Positions 34,551-46,045 of a DNA stretch of 64,000 bases are shown here, piece by piece. The notes beneath the pieces are model-generated. The model did no database searches, was not told the origin of the DNA, and saw nothing but the letters and a program-made list of their open reading frames with translations. Position 1 is the stretch's first letter; every line of letters starts with the position of its first letter. The translations under genes and the position numbers were made by a program. The DNA is from Takakia lepidozioides. Taxonomy: Eukaryota; Streptophyta; Takakiopsida; Takakiales; Takakiaceae. The stretch covers positions 34,658,001 through 34,722,000 of the forward strand of contig CM060733.1 in the NCBI GenBank assembly GCA_030704615.1, given 5' to 3'.

Positions 34551-34736
34551 GGAATTTTGGGGGCAGATTCTGCGAGGCCCTGATTGGCTGCAGGCCATAA
34601 TGAGCCATTAAAAGTCAAACTGCCGATTATGGCAGTCAAGCAGCCGATTAGGAATGCAGAATGCGCCAGCGCCGTGGAGCGTCGATCTTCTGCATTTTAA
34701 TTTGCTTCAAAAAAGGCAGAATCTGCCCCCAAAATC
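34551..34736. mobile_element. MITE with ~21-bp inverted ends, left arm
   Basis: Ends GGAATTTTGGGGGCAGATTC and, on the other strand, GGATTTTGGGGGCAGATTC. 186 bp, non-coding, with further inverted stretches (GCCGATTATGGCAGTC, CAGCCGATTA). No clean target duplication, so superfamily unassigned. Mirror copy at 44456-44642. Confidence 0.7.
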
Positions 34737-35109
34737 CTTTCCGTCAGACGACATAACTTAGATGCAGTTCGTTTCCTTGGAACAAGTTGTCGTTCCCTCA
34801 AAATGTGATACCCTTCGGCCAACATTTAGTACATGCACAAATGATTAACATCAAAGTACACCAGTCACCTTCGGCATTTTTTTCCCATTGTCCGCCAAAA
34901 CGGGAGAGATGAACGAGAGGAAAAATTCGTATGATTGTCAACGTGGACCTGTTAACACTTGCCAGTTGTCAGTAAGCGGAATTTCTAGAGGTGCCAGCTC
35001 ATGTTTTCCGGCCACTTGGCGCACCAGGTAGAGTACACTCCCGCTACTTTCGAAAAATGAGAAAAAAAACACTGCCTTGTTGTGTGTGGTGTGTCTAACT
35101 TCTCCCTTC

Positions 35110-35385
35110 CAGTGTTTTTTTTCCTGGCGAAAAATCGCCAAATGGCGACCTCAAAACATTAAAATGGAATATTCTGTCGAAAATTCCCTGTTTTTTCATG
35201 GATGAAATCGCCAAACTTCTACAAGGGAAAAAAAAGATGGATGAATTCGCCAAATGTGGATGATATAAATGGATGAAAGTACATAGGAGGATGATTCTAT
35301 CCAAATTTTCAGTGGATGAACAGAATATATAGCTATTTCTTGTAGCCACTCGTGCTATTTTTCAAATTTCAGAAAAAAATCACTG
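35110..35385. mobile_element. hAT-type MITE, copy 2, left arm
   Basis: 276 bp, same family as the element at 33854, with a 30-bp longer interior (TTTTCAGTGGATGAACAGAA). Flanked by perfect 8-bp duplications CTCCCTTC (35102-35109 and 35386-35393). Confidence 0.88.
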
Positions 35386-35393
35386 CTCCCTTC

Positions 35394-36118
35394 CCTTTGG
35401 CTTCCGAAATCATGAAGGATCTTTGAGGCAGATTATGCGCTTTAGAGACAAATTAAGAAGCAGAATAGGCAGTATGCATTATACCCAGCTTCACTGTGTA
35501 CAGCTCAAAACGATGTACAGCGATCCAAGGCTGCAGAGCTGCCCATTGTGCTTTACATAATTGCCAGATTGAATTGTAAGAGACCCTAATTATTAGGGTC
35601 AGTTCAGACCTGATGTTATCAACATCGGTAAATCATCATTTTACTATGGTTGTTCCCGGTGTCACTAGGTAGCCTACGTGGCACGGGCTATCACCAATTA
35701 ATAATATCGATATTAATATTTACTATTTGACACCCCCCCAAGGAAGCGTAAATTATGGGCCATCTCCCGTGCAACCGTACTGCACTTGGAGCCCGGCACC
35801 CTTTTCCTCCACCTCTCTACGCCTTGCAAGTTGCCTTCCTCTTGGCACGGGCAGCCTACTAATTTTTCCGTTTTGGGTGCAACAATCTGCACAGCAGTGT
35901 CTATTACTTGCAAAAATGCTCCATATGAAGGGCAAAAAAATCAGGGCCCTTCAAAAGAAAGGCCAGATAAAATCTGAACCTTTCATCATGAAGGGCTAAG
36001 AGAAAGGAAACTTGCAAATGAAAGTCTAAGTTTAATAGTGAAGGGTTCAAGCCTCAATGAACCCTTCACGGTACAAGTGCTTAATAATGAAGTGTTTCTG
36101 CAATGTATAGGGCTAACG
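35394..36118. other. Non-coding stretch of the left palindrome arm
   Basis: No convincing gene. Contains a small perfect-arm palindrome, GACCCTAATTATTAGGGTC (35581-35599), and AATATCGATATT (about 35703). The open frames in 35713-35999 are mirrored at 43210-43496 but show no family resemblance. Confidence 0.5.
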
Positions 36119-36406
36119 GGAGGGCCTCGAGCGGAGGGCCCTCCACTAATTTTCTGCCCAAGGGCGGTAGCCCCAGGCGCCAGGGCAGAAGCAGAATTAG
36201 TGGAGGGCCCGACACGAGAGGCCCTCCCCAACGTAAAGAACTGGGCACATTTCTTTTTCCTTTTGTAAAAGATGAGCAGCAGTGCATTACATCGGCCGTA
36301 ATGTACACTGTCATTTCCAGAGAATGTACAGCCCCTAACAGACGGGAGAATCCGCTAAATAGGCGCCCCCTAAATACACTAGGGGAAATGTGGCCCAGTT
36401 CTTTAC
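36119..36406. repeat. Two adjacent foldback structures, left arm
   Basis: 36119-36232 folds on GGAGGGCCCTCCACTAATT against AATTAGTGGAGGGCCC with a GC-rich loop. 36233-36406 has inverted ends GTAAAGAACTGGGC..ACATTTC and, on the other strand, GTAAAGAACTGGGCCACATTT, 174 bp. Both resemble small non-autonomous DNA elements. Mirror copy about 42800-43095. Confidence 0.65.
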
Positions 36407-36659
36407 GCGCCCTCAGCGGGGCTGCCTGCGTGGCCCGCCCTTCCCCCTCCCCCTCACCCCCCGTGGCGGCTCCTGCGTTGGTCGCGACCAGTCGCTCCCC
36501 ATTCGCCCGCCCGTCCGCCTCTGCTTCAAACCCGTTGTACATTAATCATGTTACACAGCCATATATCATGCATGTTCAACATGTTCTATGTAACACAGCC
36601 ATCCATCATCACCAAGATATGACACCTCGACATAGATGCATGGAACCTCACACATAAAT

Positions 36660-37440
36660 TCAAATTTCAACTTCAAAATAAATATTTTAATCGACTGCGG
36701 CGGATGATTTCTGTCATGTTTACTTCCGTACGGGCAATTGGCCAATTGGCACGCTGATTAACCTGCATGGCAACGAGTTGAGTAGCTACCGACTCACTAA
36801 GACTACCCACAATATTAGTCAACCCTTGGAGGGTGAATTCACCTGGTTTGCATTGCATAGCAGCAGGAACATATGGAGGAGATGTTGCATTCATGCCAAG
36901 CTCTAAGCCCACGAGAGCTTGAAACTTGGCATGGGGCCGCTGGATTGATTTGCTGAAGTTTGCCATTTTTAAGCTAATCTCTGCTAGCATGGTCTTATCA
37001 TTTACAAAATAGCGGCGTTGAGCCCAAGCCTAGATAGCAGGAGGTAAGCCAAGAAAAAAGAACACTCTAACCATGCGATCTCTCTCAGGTACATCAGTAA
37101 TATTTTCTGCTGCAGTAGATTTCAGGTCAAGGTACTACTGCCATAGTGACTCACTTGGCTTGTAGGTGCGCGAGGAGAATTTGGTGAAGCAGTCCAATGG
37201 ACGCTCCGTGGGTTTGAACAAGGTCCAGGCCCACTCAACTACAGATGCCCAACTAAGTTGAGGATCATCCATAACAGCTGCATACAATAGATTCCTAGCA
37301 GCCCCCTTCATGCTCATCCTAAATATAGCGACTTTAAAATTTTGAAGGACTCCATTAACTGCAGCAATATCTTCAAACATTTGTAAATACTGATCAAAGT
37401 CTTCCCGCATAGTATACTTTGGATGGGAAATGCTTGCGCG
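36660..37440 (-). pseudogene. gag: Ty3-type Gag fragment, left arm
   Basis: Minus-strand product with EDFDQYLQMFEDIAAVNGVL, VAIFRMSMKGAARNLL, LSWASVVEWAWTLFKP and KPSESLWQ, then after a TAG, YLDLKFAAAENITDVPERDR and VFFFLGLPPAI. This is the retrotransposon Gag capsid pattern. Two in-frame stops (after LWQ and after PPAI) are shared with the mirror copy, so it was already dead when the palindrome formed. No zinc knuckle, and no pol next to it. Confidence 0.75.
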
Positions 37441-37539
37441 TGAGCCTGGCCGTGTGGAGTGCGTGAGCCTAGCCAGGCTCACGCCACGTCAGCAAGGTTT
37501 CCCACGTGTAGGACCTAATTCCGTGGATGCCACCTATTT

Positions 37540-37920
37540 CCGTGGAATTGTAGGCGACTACCACGCCCCAGATTTGCCAACTTTATTTTCCAAGAAGTCT
37601 CCTCCCTCATCCAAATCTTGGTTGGATGAGAAATCACGGGTGGTTTGTAGATGGTTTTTGTCCACGGGCACAAGATATTGCAGAGAGTACAATGTCTCGT
37701 TACGTAATGAACACGAAGGAGAATGAGTTTGTTCTATAAAAGTTCTTCCCCCCCAATTCACATCCACCTTTCATTGATAGATGTTCTCCAGACAAACACC
37801 AGGAAATTCCTAAAGCGACTTTGCGGTTTATGAAAAAACATGGTGCAAAACAGGTTGGCAAGACTTGCAATATAAGACACGAAACGAAGAACAACATGGC
37901 CAGCAACCATACAAATACAA
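37540..37920 (+). other. Open but unrecognised sequence, left arm
   Basis: Overlapping open frames (about 37570-37726 and 37821 onward) give protein-like text, for example FINRCSPDKHQEIPKATLRF in the mirror copy at 41125-41580. No family recognised; may be the far end of the MULE-like element or a decayed gene. Low confidence that it was ever coding. Confidence 0.3.
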
Positions 37921-37939
37921 AAAACAGTCCTCAAATAAG

Positions 37940-38405
37940 GATGCTTTCATTTCTTAAATCAAGGTTGCGTCAACGCAAGGTTGATTTGCATCAACCTCCT
38001 AGAGGAAAAAAAAAAAAAAAAAAAAAAAACCTTCAAGAAAAGATGTTTTCATTTCTCAAATCAAGGTTGCGTCAACCCAAGGTTGATTTGTATCACCCCC
38101 CAGGGAGAAAAAAAAAAAAACAAATTCAAAAATTGATGCTTACATTTCTCAAATTAATGTTGCGTCAACGCAAGGTTGATTTGCATCATCCCCGACGGAA
38201 AAAAAACAAAACAAAAAACAAAAAAAAACAAACTTCAAAAAATGATGCTTTCATTTCTCAAATCAATGTTGCGTCAACGCAAGGTTGATTTGCATCACCC
38301 CCCATGGAGGAAATATATATATATATATATATATATAAGATGCTTTCATTTCTCAAATTAAGGTTGCGTCAACGCAAGGTTGATTTGCATCACCCCCAGG
38401 GGAGG

Positions 38406-38451
<46 letters not shown>

Positions 38452-38520
38452 ATGCTTTCATTTCTCAAATCAAGGTTGCGTCAACGCAAGGTTGATTTGC
38501 ATCACCCCAAGGATTTTAAA
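37940..38520. repeat. Tandem array with ~52-bp core and variable A-rich or (AT)n spacers
   Basis: Six cores, each reading TTTCATTTCTCAAATCAAGG, TTGCGTCAACGCAA and GGTTGATTTGCATCACCCC. Spacers are poly-A, A-rich or (TA)n up to about 44 bp. The core holds an interrupted palindrome, TTGCGTCAACGCAA. Mirror array at 40725-41262, with different spacer lengths. Confidence 0.85.
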
Positions 38521-38807
38521 ATAATAATAATAATTTTTATAAAAAAAAATGAAGTCGTATGTCTATCGGTGTATGTCACATCATCAATCGTATTGTGCAT
38601 GCATCTACCATTTGTTGCATTCGTTCCTCAAACTCATTTGTTCACTTGCGAACACATCAAGTCACATTCAAATAAACATTCTCGGAACTTGAAATCAACC
38701 TCGTGTTAACACAAGGTTCATTTCAAATTGAACTCATGCAAACATCGGAAATTTAGAAAGGACCTTACTCTTGTCATGAACCCTCCCCACTGTTTGTATC
38801 TGAAGTG

Positions 38808-39851
38808 TCAAAATCCCATCCAGTCGTCAAGTTCTTTGAGGCCATCCTGATTTGCTGCATCGGAGGAGTACCACCATGCCCTTATAGTTTGGTATAAGGA
38901 GTTTGCTTCGATCTTGCTTGTCACATCTTTATACAGCCGGCAGAGTCTCATGTGTTCCTCCTGCAACTCTGGTTTTATGCAATTATTGGTGTGCCTTCGG
39001 AGGGACTGAGTCCAATGGAACAGGCAAGTGCGCTCCCTGCCCATCATGGGTATTTTCGGATCACCACTTCCAAAAACAGACCGGACTGCATTCCAATTTG
39101 CCCACACGTTATCGGCCATAAATCCATGAAAGTTTGGATCTGAAACACCATGATTTCTCATGACTTTCACAAAGGACTTCCACATCAGGATTTGAGACTC
39201 AGTGTCTTCGGATTGCATGTCACACACTACAATTGTCATAACTCTTTGGTAAGAAGGATCGTACACATGGGCAGCCATGGTTATCCGACCCTTCACACGT
39301 TTCACATGATCAAACATGAGTCGGGATTTCTGGAGATCGCCACCGGGCTGCATTCTGCGGACCAAGCTAATTCCACTTCCTTTCGCAACTGTGGACATCT
39401 TGAATAAGAACACTTTCAACGACCCATCACTAGGAAAAACATTGTCTTGAATGAAGTCGTACATGCTTCTCCGCTTCAATTCTAGGATGCTATCCACATA
39501 ACATGTGCTCCCTGTTCCCATTCTGAGTGCGTTGATCTGGTTGCGTACATTTGGTGAACTAAGGGTCGAAAAATAGTCCATAATGACGTCCAGTTTTTCG
39601 CTGTCCAATTTCTCTATGTTCTTTTCCGCTCCTCCTAGAATGTGTTTTTGCAAGAAGCTCTTGCTTGCAGAAAGTGCAATTGCAGATGGCGGTGCATAAA
39701 GAGCATTCTCCACCTCGTGCCGTAGAAGTCCCCGAATTGTTTCAAGACTTTCTTGACAATCCCCTTTCGATACGGGGTGGGTATGATTGCCGAGATGAAC
39801 ACAAGCTCGGGTAAGGCCGCGAAAACGATGGAGCACATAGTACATGCGGAA
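38808..39851 (-). pseudogene. MULE-like transposase fragment
   Basis: Minus-strand frame with an RNase H-like transposase layout: AAHVYDPSYQRVMTIVVCDM (first strands with Asp), FMADNVWANWNAVRSVFG (second Asp) and RTCLFHWTQSLRRH (C-x-x-H pattern typical of MULE families), then RLYKDVTSKIEA. Upstream, inside the palindrome loop, it reads LGNHTHPVSKGDCQESLETI and ILGGAEKNIEKLDSEKL. The frame stays open to 40082, but residues 1-77 are merely the antisense of the right arm, so the genuine part starts near 39851. No full N-terminus or zinc finger. Family call moderate; the alternative is another plant DDE transposase. Confidence 0.55.
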
Positions 39852-40424
39852 GGAAGTGGAATTAGCTTGGTCCGCAGAATGCAGCCCGGTGACGATCTCC
39901 AGAAATCCTGACTCATGTTTGATCATGTGAAACGTGTGAAGGGTCGGATAACCATGGTTGCCCATGTGTACGATCCTTCTTACCAAAGAGTTATGACAAT
40001 TGTAGTGTGTGACATGCAATCCGAAGACACTGAGTCTCAAATCCTGATGTGGAAGTCCCTTGTGAAAGTCATGAGAAATCATGGTGTCTCAGATCCAAAC
40101 TTTCATGGATTTATGGCCGATAGCGCGCGGGCAAATTGGAATGCAGTCCGGTCTGTTTTTGGAAGTGGTGATCCGAAAATACCCATGATGGGCAGGGAGC
40201 GCACTTGCCTGTTCCATTGGACTCAGTCCCTCCGAAGGCACACCAAGAATTGCATAAAACCAGAGTTGCAGGAGGAACACATGAGACTCTGCCGGCTGTA
40301 TAAAGATGTGACAAGCAAGATCGAAGCAAACTCCTTATACCAAACTATAAGGGCATGGTGGTACTCCTCCGATGCAGCAAGTCAGGATGGCCTCAAAGAA
40401 CTTGACGACTGGATGGGATTCTGA
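39845..40424 (+). pseudogene. MULE-like transposase fragment, right-arm copy
   Basis: Mirror copy of the C-terminal part of the fragment at 38808-39851. It is open from 39915 to the same stop and carries MADSARANWNAVRSVFG, where the left copy has MADNVWANW. A TGA just upstream (near 39909) replaces an Arg codon. It lacks the loop-encoded part. Confidence 0.55.
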
Positions 40425-40724
40425 CACTTCAGATACAAATAGTGGGGAGGGTTCATGACAAGAGTAAGGTCCCTTCTAAATTTCCGATGTTTGCATGAGT
40501 TCAATTTGAAATGAACCTAGTGATAACACGAGGTTGATTTCAAGTTCCGAGAATGTTTATTTGAATGTGACTTGATGTGTTCGCAAGTGAACAAATGAGT
40601 TTGAGGAACGAATGCAACAAATGGTAGATGCTTGTACAATACGCTTGATGATGTGACATACACCGATAGACATACGACTTCATTTTAAAAAATATATATT
40701 ATTATTATTATTATTATAAAATCC

Positions 40725-40784
40725 CTGGGGGTGATGCAAATCAACCTTGCGTTGACGCAACCTTGATTTGATAAATGAAAGCAT

Positions 40785-40822
<38 letters not shown>

Positions 40823-41262
40823 CCTCCCCTGGGGGTGATGCAAATCAACCTTGCGTTGACGCAACCTTAATTTGAGAAATGAAAGCATCTTATATATATA
40901 TATATATATATATTTCCTCCATGGGGGGTGATGCAAATCAACCTTGCGTTGACGCAACATTGATTTGAGAAATGAAAGCATCATTTTTTGAAGTTTGTTT
41001 TTTTTGTTTTTTTTTTTCCGTCGGGGATGATGCAAATCAACCTTGCGTTGACGCAACATTAATTTGAGAAATGAAAGCATCAATTTTTGAATTTGTTTTT
41101 TTTCTCCATGGGGGGTGATACAAATCAACCTTGGGTTGACGCAACCTTGATTTGAGAAATGAAAACATCTTTTCTTGAAGGTTTTTTTTTTTCTTTTCTT
41201 TTCCTAGGAGGTTGATGCAAATCAACCTTGCGTTGACGCAACCTTGATTTAAGAAATGAAAG
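40725..41262. repeat. Tandem array with ~52-bp core, right arm
   Basis: Inverse of 37940-38520: six cores containing TTGCGTTGACGCAA, with (TA)n, poly-T and mixed spacers whose lengths differ from the left array. Confidence 0.85.
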
Positions 41263-41780
41263 CATCCTTATTTGAGGACTGTTTTTTGTATTTGTATGGT
41301 TGCTGGCCATGTTGTTCTTCGTTTCGTGTCTTACATTGCAAGTCTTGCCAACCTGTTTTGCACCATGTTTTTTCATAAACCGCAAAGTCGCTTTAGGAAT
41401 TTCCTGGTGTTTGTCTGGAGAACATCTATTAATGAAAGGTGGATGTGAATTGGGGGGGAGGAACTTTGATAGAACAAACTCATTCTCCTTCGTGTTCATT
41501 ACGTAACGAGACATTGTACTCTCTGCAATATCTTGTGCCCGTGGACAAAAACCATCCACAAACCACCCGTGATTTCTCATCCAACCAAGATTTGGATGAG
41601 GGATGAGACTTCTTGGAAAATAAAGTTGGCAAATCTGGGGCGTGGTAGTCGCCTACAATTCCGCGGAAATAGGTGGCATCCACGGAATTAGGTCCTACAC
41701 GTGGGAAACCTTGCTGACGCGGCGTGAGCCTGGCTAGGCTCACGTACTCCACGCGGCCAGGCTCACGCGCAAGCATTTCC

Positions 41781-42535
41781 CATCCAAAGTATACTATGGG
41801 GGAAGACTTTGATCAGTATTTACAAATGTTTGAAGATATTGCTGCAGTTAATGGAGTCCTTCAAAATTTTAAAGTCGCTATATTTAGGATGAGCATGAAG
41901 GGGGCTGCTAGGAATCTATTATATGCAGCTGTTATGTATGATCCTCAACTTAGTTGGGCATCTGTAGTTGAGTGGGCCTGGACCTTGTTCAAACCCATGG
42001 AACGTCCATTGGACTGCTTCACCAAATTCTCCTTGCGCACCTACAAGCCAGGTGAGTCGCTATGGCAGTAGTACCTTGACCTGAAATTTGCTGCAGCAGA
42101 AAATATTACTGATGTACCTGAGAGAGATCGCATGGTTAGAGTGTTCTTTTTTCTTGGCTTACCTCCTGCTATCTAGGCTTGGGCTCAACGCCGCTATTTT
42201 GTAAATGATAAGACCATGCTAGCAGATATTAGCTTAAAAATGGCAAACTTCAGCAAATCAATCAAGCGGCCCCATGCCAAGTTTCAAGCTCTCGTGGGCT
42301 TAGAGCTTGGCATGAATGCAACATCTCCTCCATATGTTCCTGCTGCTATGCAATGCAAACCAGGTGAATTCACCTTCCAAGGGTTGACTAATATTGTGGG
42401 TAGTCTTAGTGAGTCGGTAGCTACTCAACTCGTTGCCATGCAGGTTAATCAGCGTGCCAATTGGCCAATTGCCCGTACGGAAGTAAACATGACAGAAATC
42501 ATCCGCCGCAGTCGATTAAAATATTTATTTTGAAG
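41781..42535 (+). pseudogene. gag: Ty3-type Gag fragment, right arm
   Basis: Mirror of 36660-37440. Product EDFDQYLQMFEDIAAVNGVL to TFQGLTNIVGSLSESVATQL and MTEIIRRSRLKYLF. Same two in-frame TAG stops (after LWQ near 42070 and after PPAI near 42175). About five residue differences from the left copy in the first 92 codons. Immediately upstream, 41721-41768 has inverted GCGTGAGCCTGG / CCAGGCTCACGC motifs. Confidence 0.75.
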
Positions 42536-42799
42536 TTGAAATTTGAATTTATGTGTGACGATCCATGCATCTATGTCGAGGTGTCATATCTTGGTGATGA
42601 TGGATGGCTGTGCTACATAGAACATGTTGAACATGCATGATATATGGCTGTGTGACATGATTAATGTACAACGGGTTTGAAGCGGAGGCGGACGGGCGGG
42701 CGAATGGGGAGCGACTGGTCGCGACCAACGCAGGAGCCGCCACGGGGGGTGAGGGGGAGGGGGAAGGGCGGGCCACGCAGGCAGCCCCGCTGAGGGCGC

Positions 42800-43095
42800 G
42801 TAAAGAACTGGGCCACATTTCCCCTAGTGTATTTAGGGGGCGCCTATTTAGCGGATTCTCTCGTCTGTTAGGGGCTGTACATTGTCTGGAAATGACAGTG
42901 TACATTACGGCCGATGTAATGCACTGCTGCTCATCTTTTACAAAAAGAAAAAGAAATGTGCCCAGTTCTTTACGCTGGGGATGGCCTCTCGTGTTGGGCC
43001 CTCCACTAATTTTCTGCTTCTGCCCTGGCGCCTGGGGCTACCGCCCTTGGGCAGAAAATTAGTGGAGGGCCCTCCGCTCGAGGCCCTCCCGTTTA
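42800..43095. repeat. Two adjacent foldback structures, right arm
   Basis: Mirror of 36119-36406; the GTAAAGAACTGGGC-ended element occupies 42800-42973. Confidence 0.65.
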
Positions 43096-43808
43096 GCCCT
43101 ATACATTGCAGAAACCCTTCATTATTAAGCACTTGTACCGTGAAGAGTTCATCGAGGCTTGAACCCTTCACTATTAAACTTAGACTTTCATTTGCAAGTT
43201 TCCTTTTTCTTAGCCCTTCATGATGAAAGGTTCAGATTTTATCTGGCCTTTCTTTTGAAGGGCCCTGATTTTTTTGCCCTTCATATGGAGCATTTTTGCA
43301 AGTAATAGACACTGCTGTGCAGATTGTTGCACCCAAAACGGAAAAATTAGTAGGCTGCCCGTGCCAAGAGGAAGGCAACTTGCAAGGCGTAGAGAGGTGG
43401 AGGAAAAGCGTGCCGGGCTCCAAGAGCAGTACGGTTGCACGGGAGATGGCCCATAATTTACGCTTCCTTGGGGGGGTGTCAAATAGTAAATATTAATATC
43501 GATATTATTAATTGGTGATAGCCCGTGCCACGTAGGCTACCTAGTGACACCGGGAACAACCATAGTAAAATGATGATTTACCGATGTTGATAACATCAGG
43601 TCTGAACTGACCCTAATAATTAGGGTCTTTTACAATTCAATCTGGCAATTATGTAAAGCACAATGGGCAGCTCTGCAGCCTTGGATCGCTGTACATCGTT
43701 TTGAGCTGTACACAGTGCATACTGCCTATTCTGCTTCTTAATTTGTCTCTAAAGCGCATAATCTGCCTCAAAGATCCTTCATGATTTCGGAAGCCAAAGG
43801 GAAGGGAG

Positions 43809-44084
43809 CAGTGATTTTTTTCTGAAATTTGAAAAATAGCACGAGTGGCTACAAGAAATAGCTATATATTCTGTTCATCCACTGAAAATTTGGATAGAAT
43901 CATCCTCCTATGTACTTTCATCCATTTATATCATCCACATTTGGCGAATTCATCCATCTTTTTTTTCCCTTGTAGAAGTTTGGCGATTTCATCCATGAAA
44001 AAACAGGGAATTTTCGACAGAATATTCCATTTTAATGTTTTGAGGTCGCCATTTGGCGATTTTTCGCCAGGAAAAAAAACACTG
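43809..44084. mobile_element. hAT-type MITE, copy 2, right arm
   Basis: Mirror of 35110-35385, with its 8-bp duplication GAAGGGAG at 43801-43808 and 44085-44092. Confidence 0.88.
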
Positions 44085-44455
44085 GAAGGGAGAAGTTAGA
44101 CACACCACACACAACAAGGCAGTGTTTTTTTTCTCATTTTTCGAAAGTAGCGGGAGTGTACTCTACCTGGTGCGCCAAGTGGCCGGAAAACATGAGCTGG
44201 CACCTCTAGAAATTCCGCTTACTGACAACTGGCAAGTGTTAACAGGTCCACGTTGACAATCATACGAATTTTTCCTCTCGTTCATCTCTCCCGTTTTGGC
44301 GGACAATGGAAAAAAATGCCGAAGGTGACTGGTGTACTTTGATGTTAATCATTTGTGCATGTACTAAATGTTGGCCGAAGGGTATCACATTTTGAGGGAA
44401 CGACAACTTGTTCCAAGGAAACGAACTGCATCTAAGTTATGTCGTCTGACGGAAA

Positions 44456-44642
44456 GGATTTTGGGGGCAGATTCTGCCTTTTTTGAAGCAAATTAAAATG
44501 CAGAAGATCGACGCTCCACGGCGCTGGCGCATTCTGCATTCCTAATCGGCTGCTTGACTGCCATAATCGGCAGTTTGACTTTTAATGGCTCATTATGGCC
44601 TGCAGCCAATCAGGGCCTCGCAGAATCTGCCCCCAAAATTCC
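44456..44642. mobile_element. MITE with ~21-bp inverted ends, right arm
   Basis: Mirror of 34551-34736, ends GGATTTTGGGGGCAGATTC and GAATCTGCCCCCAAAATTCC. Confidence 0.7.
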
Positions 44643-45095
44643 TTTATTCATATTTTTGTTTTTTAATTTCCACATTTTCTACATTTATGTGTTTTTATTT
44701 CCTTTTTCATTTGACAAGTGACAACCGTTACGCTTGAGGGGATCGGAGACTTTCCAACTTCAAGCCCACATCCAATTCAATGAATTTAGGGCTCAAACCA
44801 GCCCCCGCCCAACTAAAAAATTCATATCTCCCTCCAAATTAGGGATCGAGGAAGGATGAAAGTTCATTTGTCTGTGTGCCTAAACATTTTGTGGATAGTT
44901 TTTCTATCTAATTTCTTATTGTTTTACTTGTATGTTTGGATGATAAAGTAGACCTATTGTACCCATAATCATCCAATTGGATGCTTAACTCATCCTGAGG
45001 ACGTCTTGTGGGATCAAAATCATGAAACACATTTTCAAAGTTTTGTTTTTGAGGGAGAATTTATGGGATAAATAAAACCCTACCCTCATACTCTG

Positions 45096-45343
45096 CAGTG
45101 ATTTTTTTCTTAAATTTGAAAAATAGCACGAGTGGCTACAAGAAATAGCTTTATCATCCTCCTATGTACTTTCATCCATTTATATCATCCACATTTGGCA
45201 AATTCATCCATTGTTTTTTTTTCCCTTGTAGAAGATTGGCGATTTCATCCATGAAAAAATTGAGAATTTACGACAGAATATTCTATTTTAATGTTTTGAG
45301 GTCGCCATTTGGCGATTTTTCGCCAACAAAAAAAAAAACACTG
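45096..45343. mobile_element. hAT-type MITE, copy 1, right arm
   Basis: Mirror of 33854-34099; 8-bp duplication ATACTCTG at 45088-45095 and 45344-45351. Confidence 0.88.
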
Positions 45344-46045
45344 ATACTCTGTTTCCATACGATAATGCCCATTGCGACGCACAATCTCCCTTCGCCCTGC
45401 ATCAGTCAGTTCCACAGTGAGGTTGTGCCTGCCCAAAGCGATGGAACTGCAGCTTTCGTGCTCAAACAATCGGAACGGCTCCTCCCTAAAAAATGAGCTT
45501 TTTGGCGAGCAAAAAACACGGTGCAACAAGGTAGCAGGATTTGAACAAAAGAATCACCGGGTGATAGTCACTGCTTTACCAGACTGAGCTAATGGACTGG
45601 ATGTCATAATGCCCAAGTACTACTCTAAATTATCACATGTGCTGTAAATTAGTACAGTGCCAAACAATCATGGGCCATGGCAGGGACGCGCATTGATAGA
45701 GAAATGATGTGGCGACTTGAAAGTTTACAAAGAGATTCCAGCGAAGCAAGATCGGTAGCTCATCACGTTTTCATGGGCGTTATAGCTCGAATGCTTATTG
45801 CCAAGAGACACAAGGAAGAACGATATTGAGGATAGGCACAGACAGAAAGTTGTATAGCTGAAAGTTCAAGTCTGAAGATCTGCAACTGGGTCGAGGACGG
45901 AGGAAGGTCCGAAGTACTAACCTCGTAATTTCCGTTTTGAGGTTATTTGAATGCTCTCAGCTTCCGAAACATCTTAGACATAGATTTGCAGTGACCCATT
46001 GACGTACTCGCTTCCCTTCTGGAGGAAAAAGTCTTCCAGAAAGCA

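Noticed and set aside
35713-35999. Genes in the 35.7-36.0 kb stretch (mirror 43.2-43.5 kb)
   Set aside because: Open frames on both strands at once, no domain, and conserved only because of the palindrome.
37821-38495. Open frames repeating MLSFLKSRLRQRKVDLHH
   Set aside because: Translation of a tandem DNA array with AT and A-rich spacers; the periodic peptide is an artefact.
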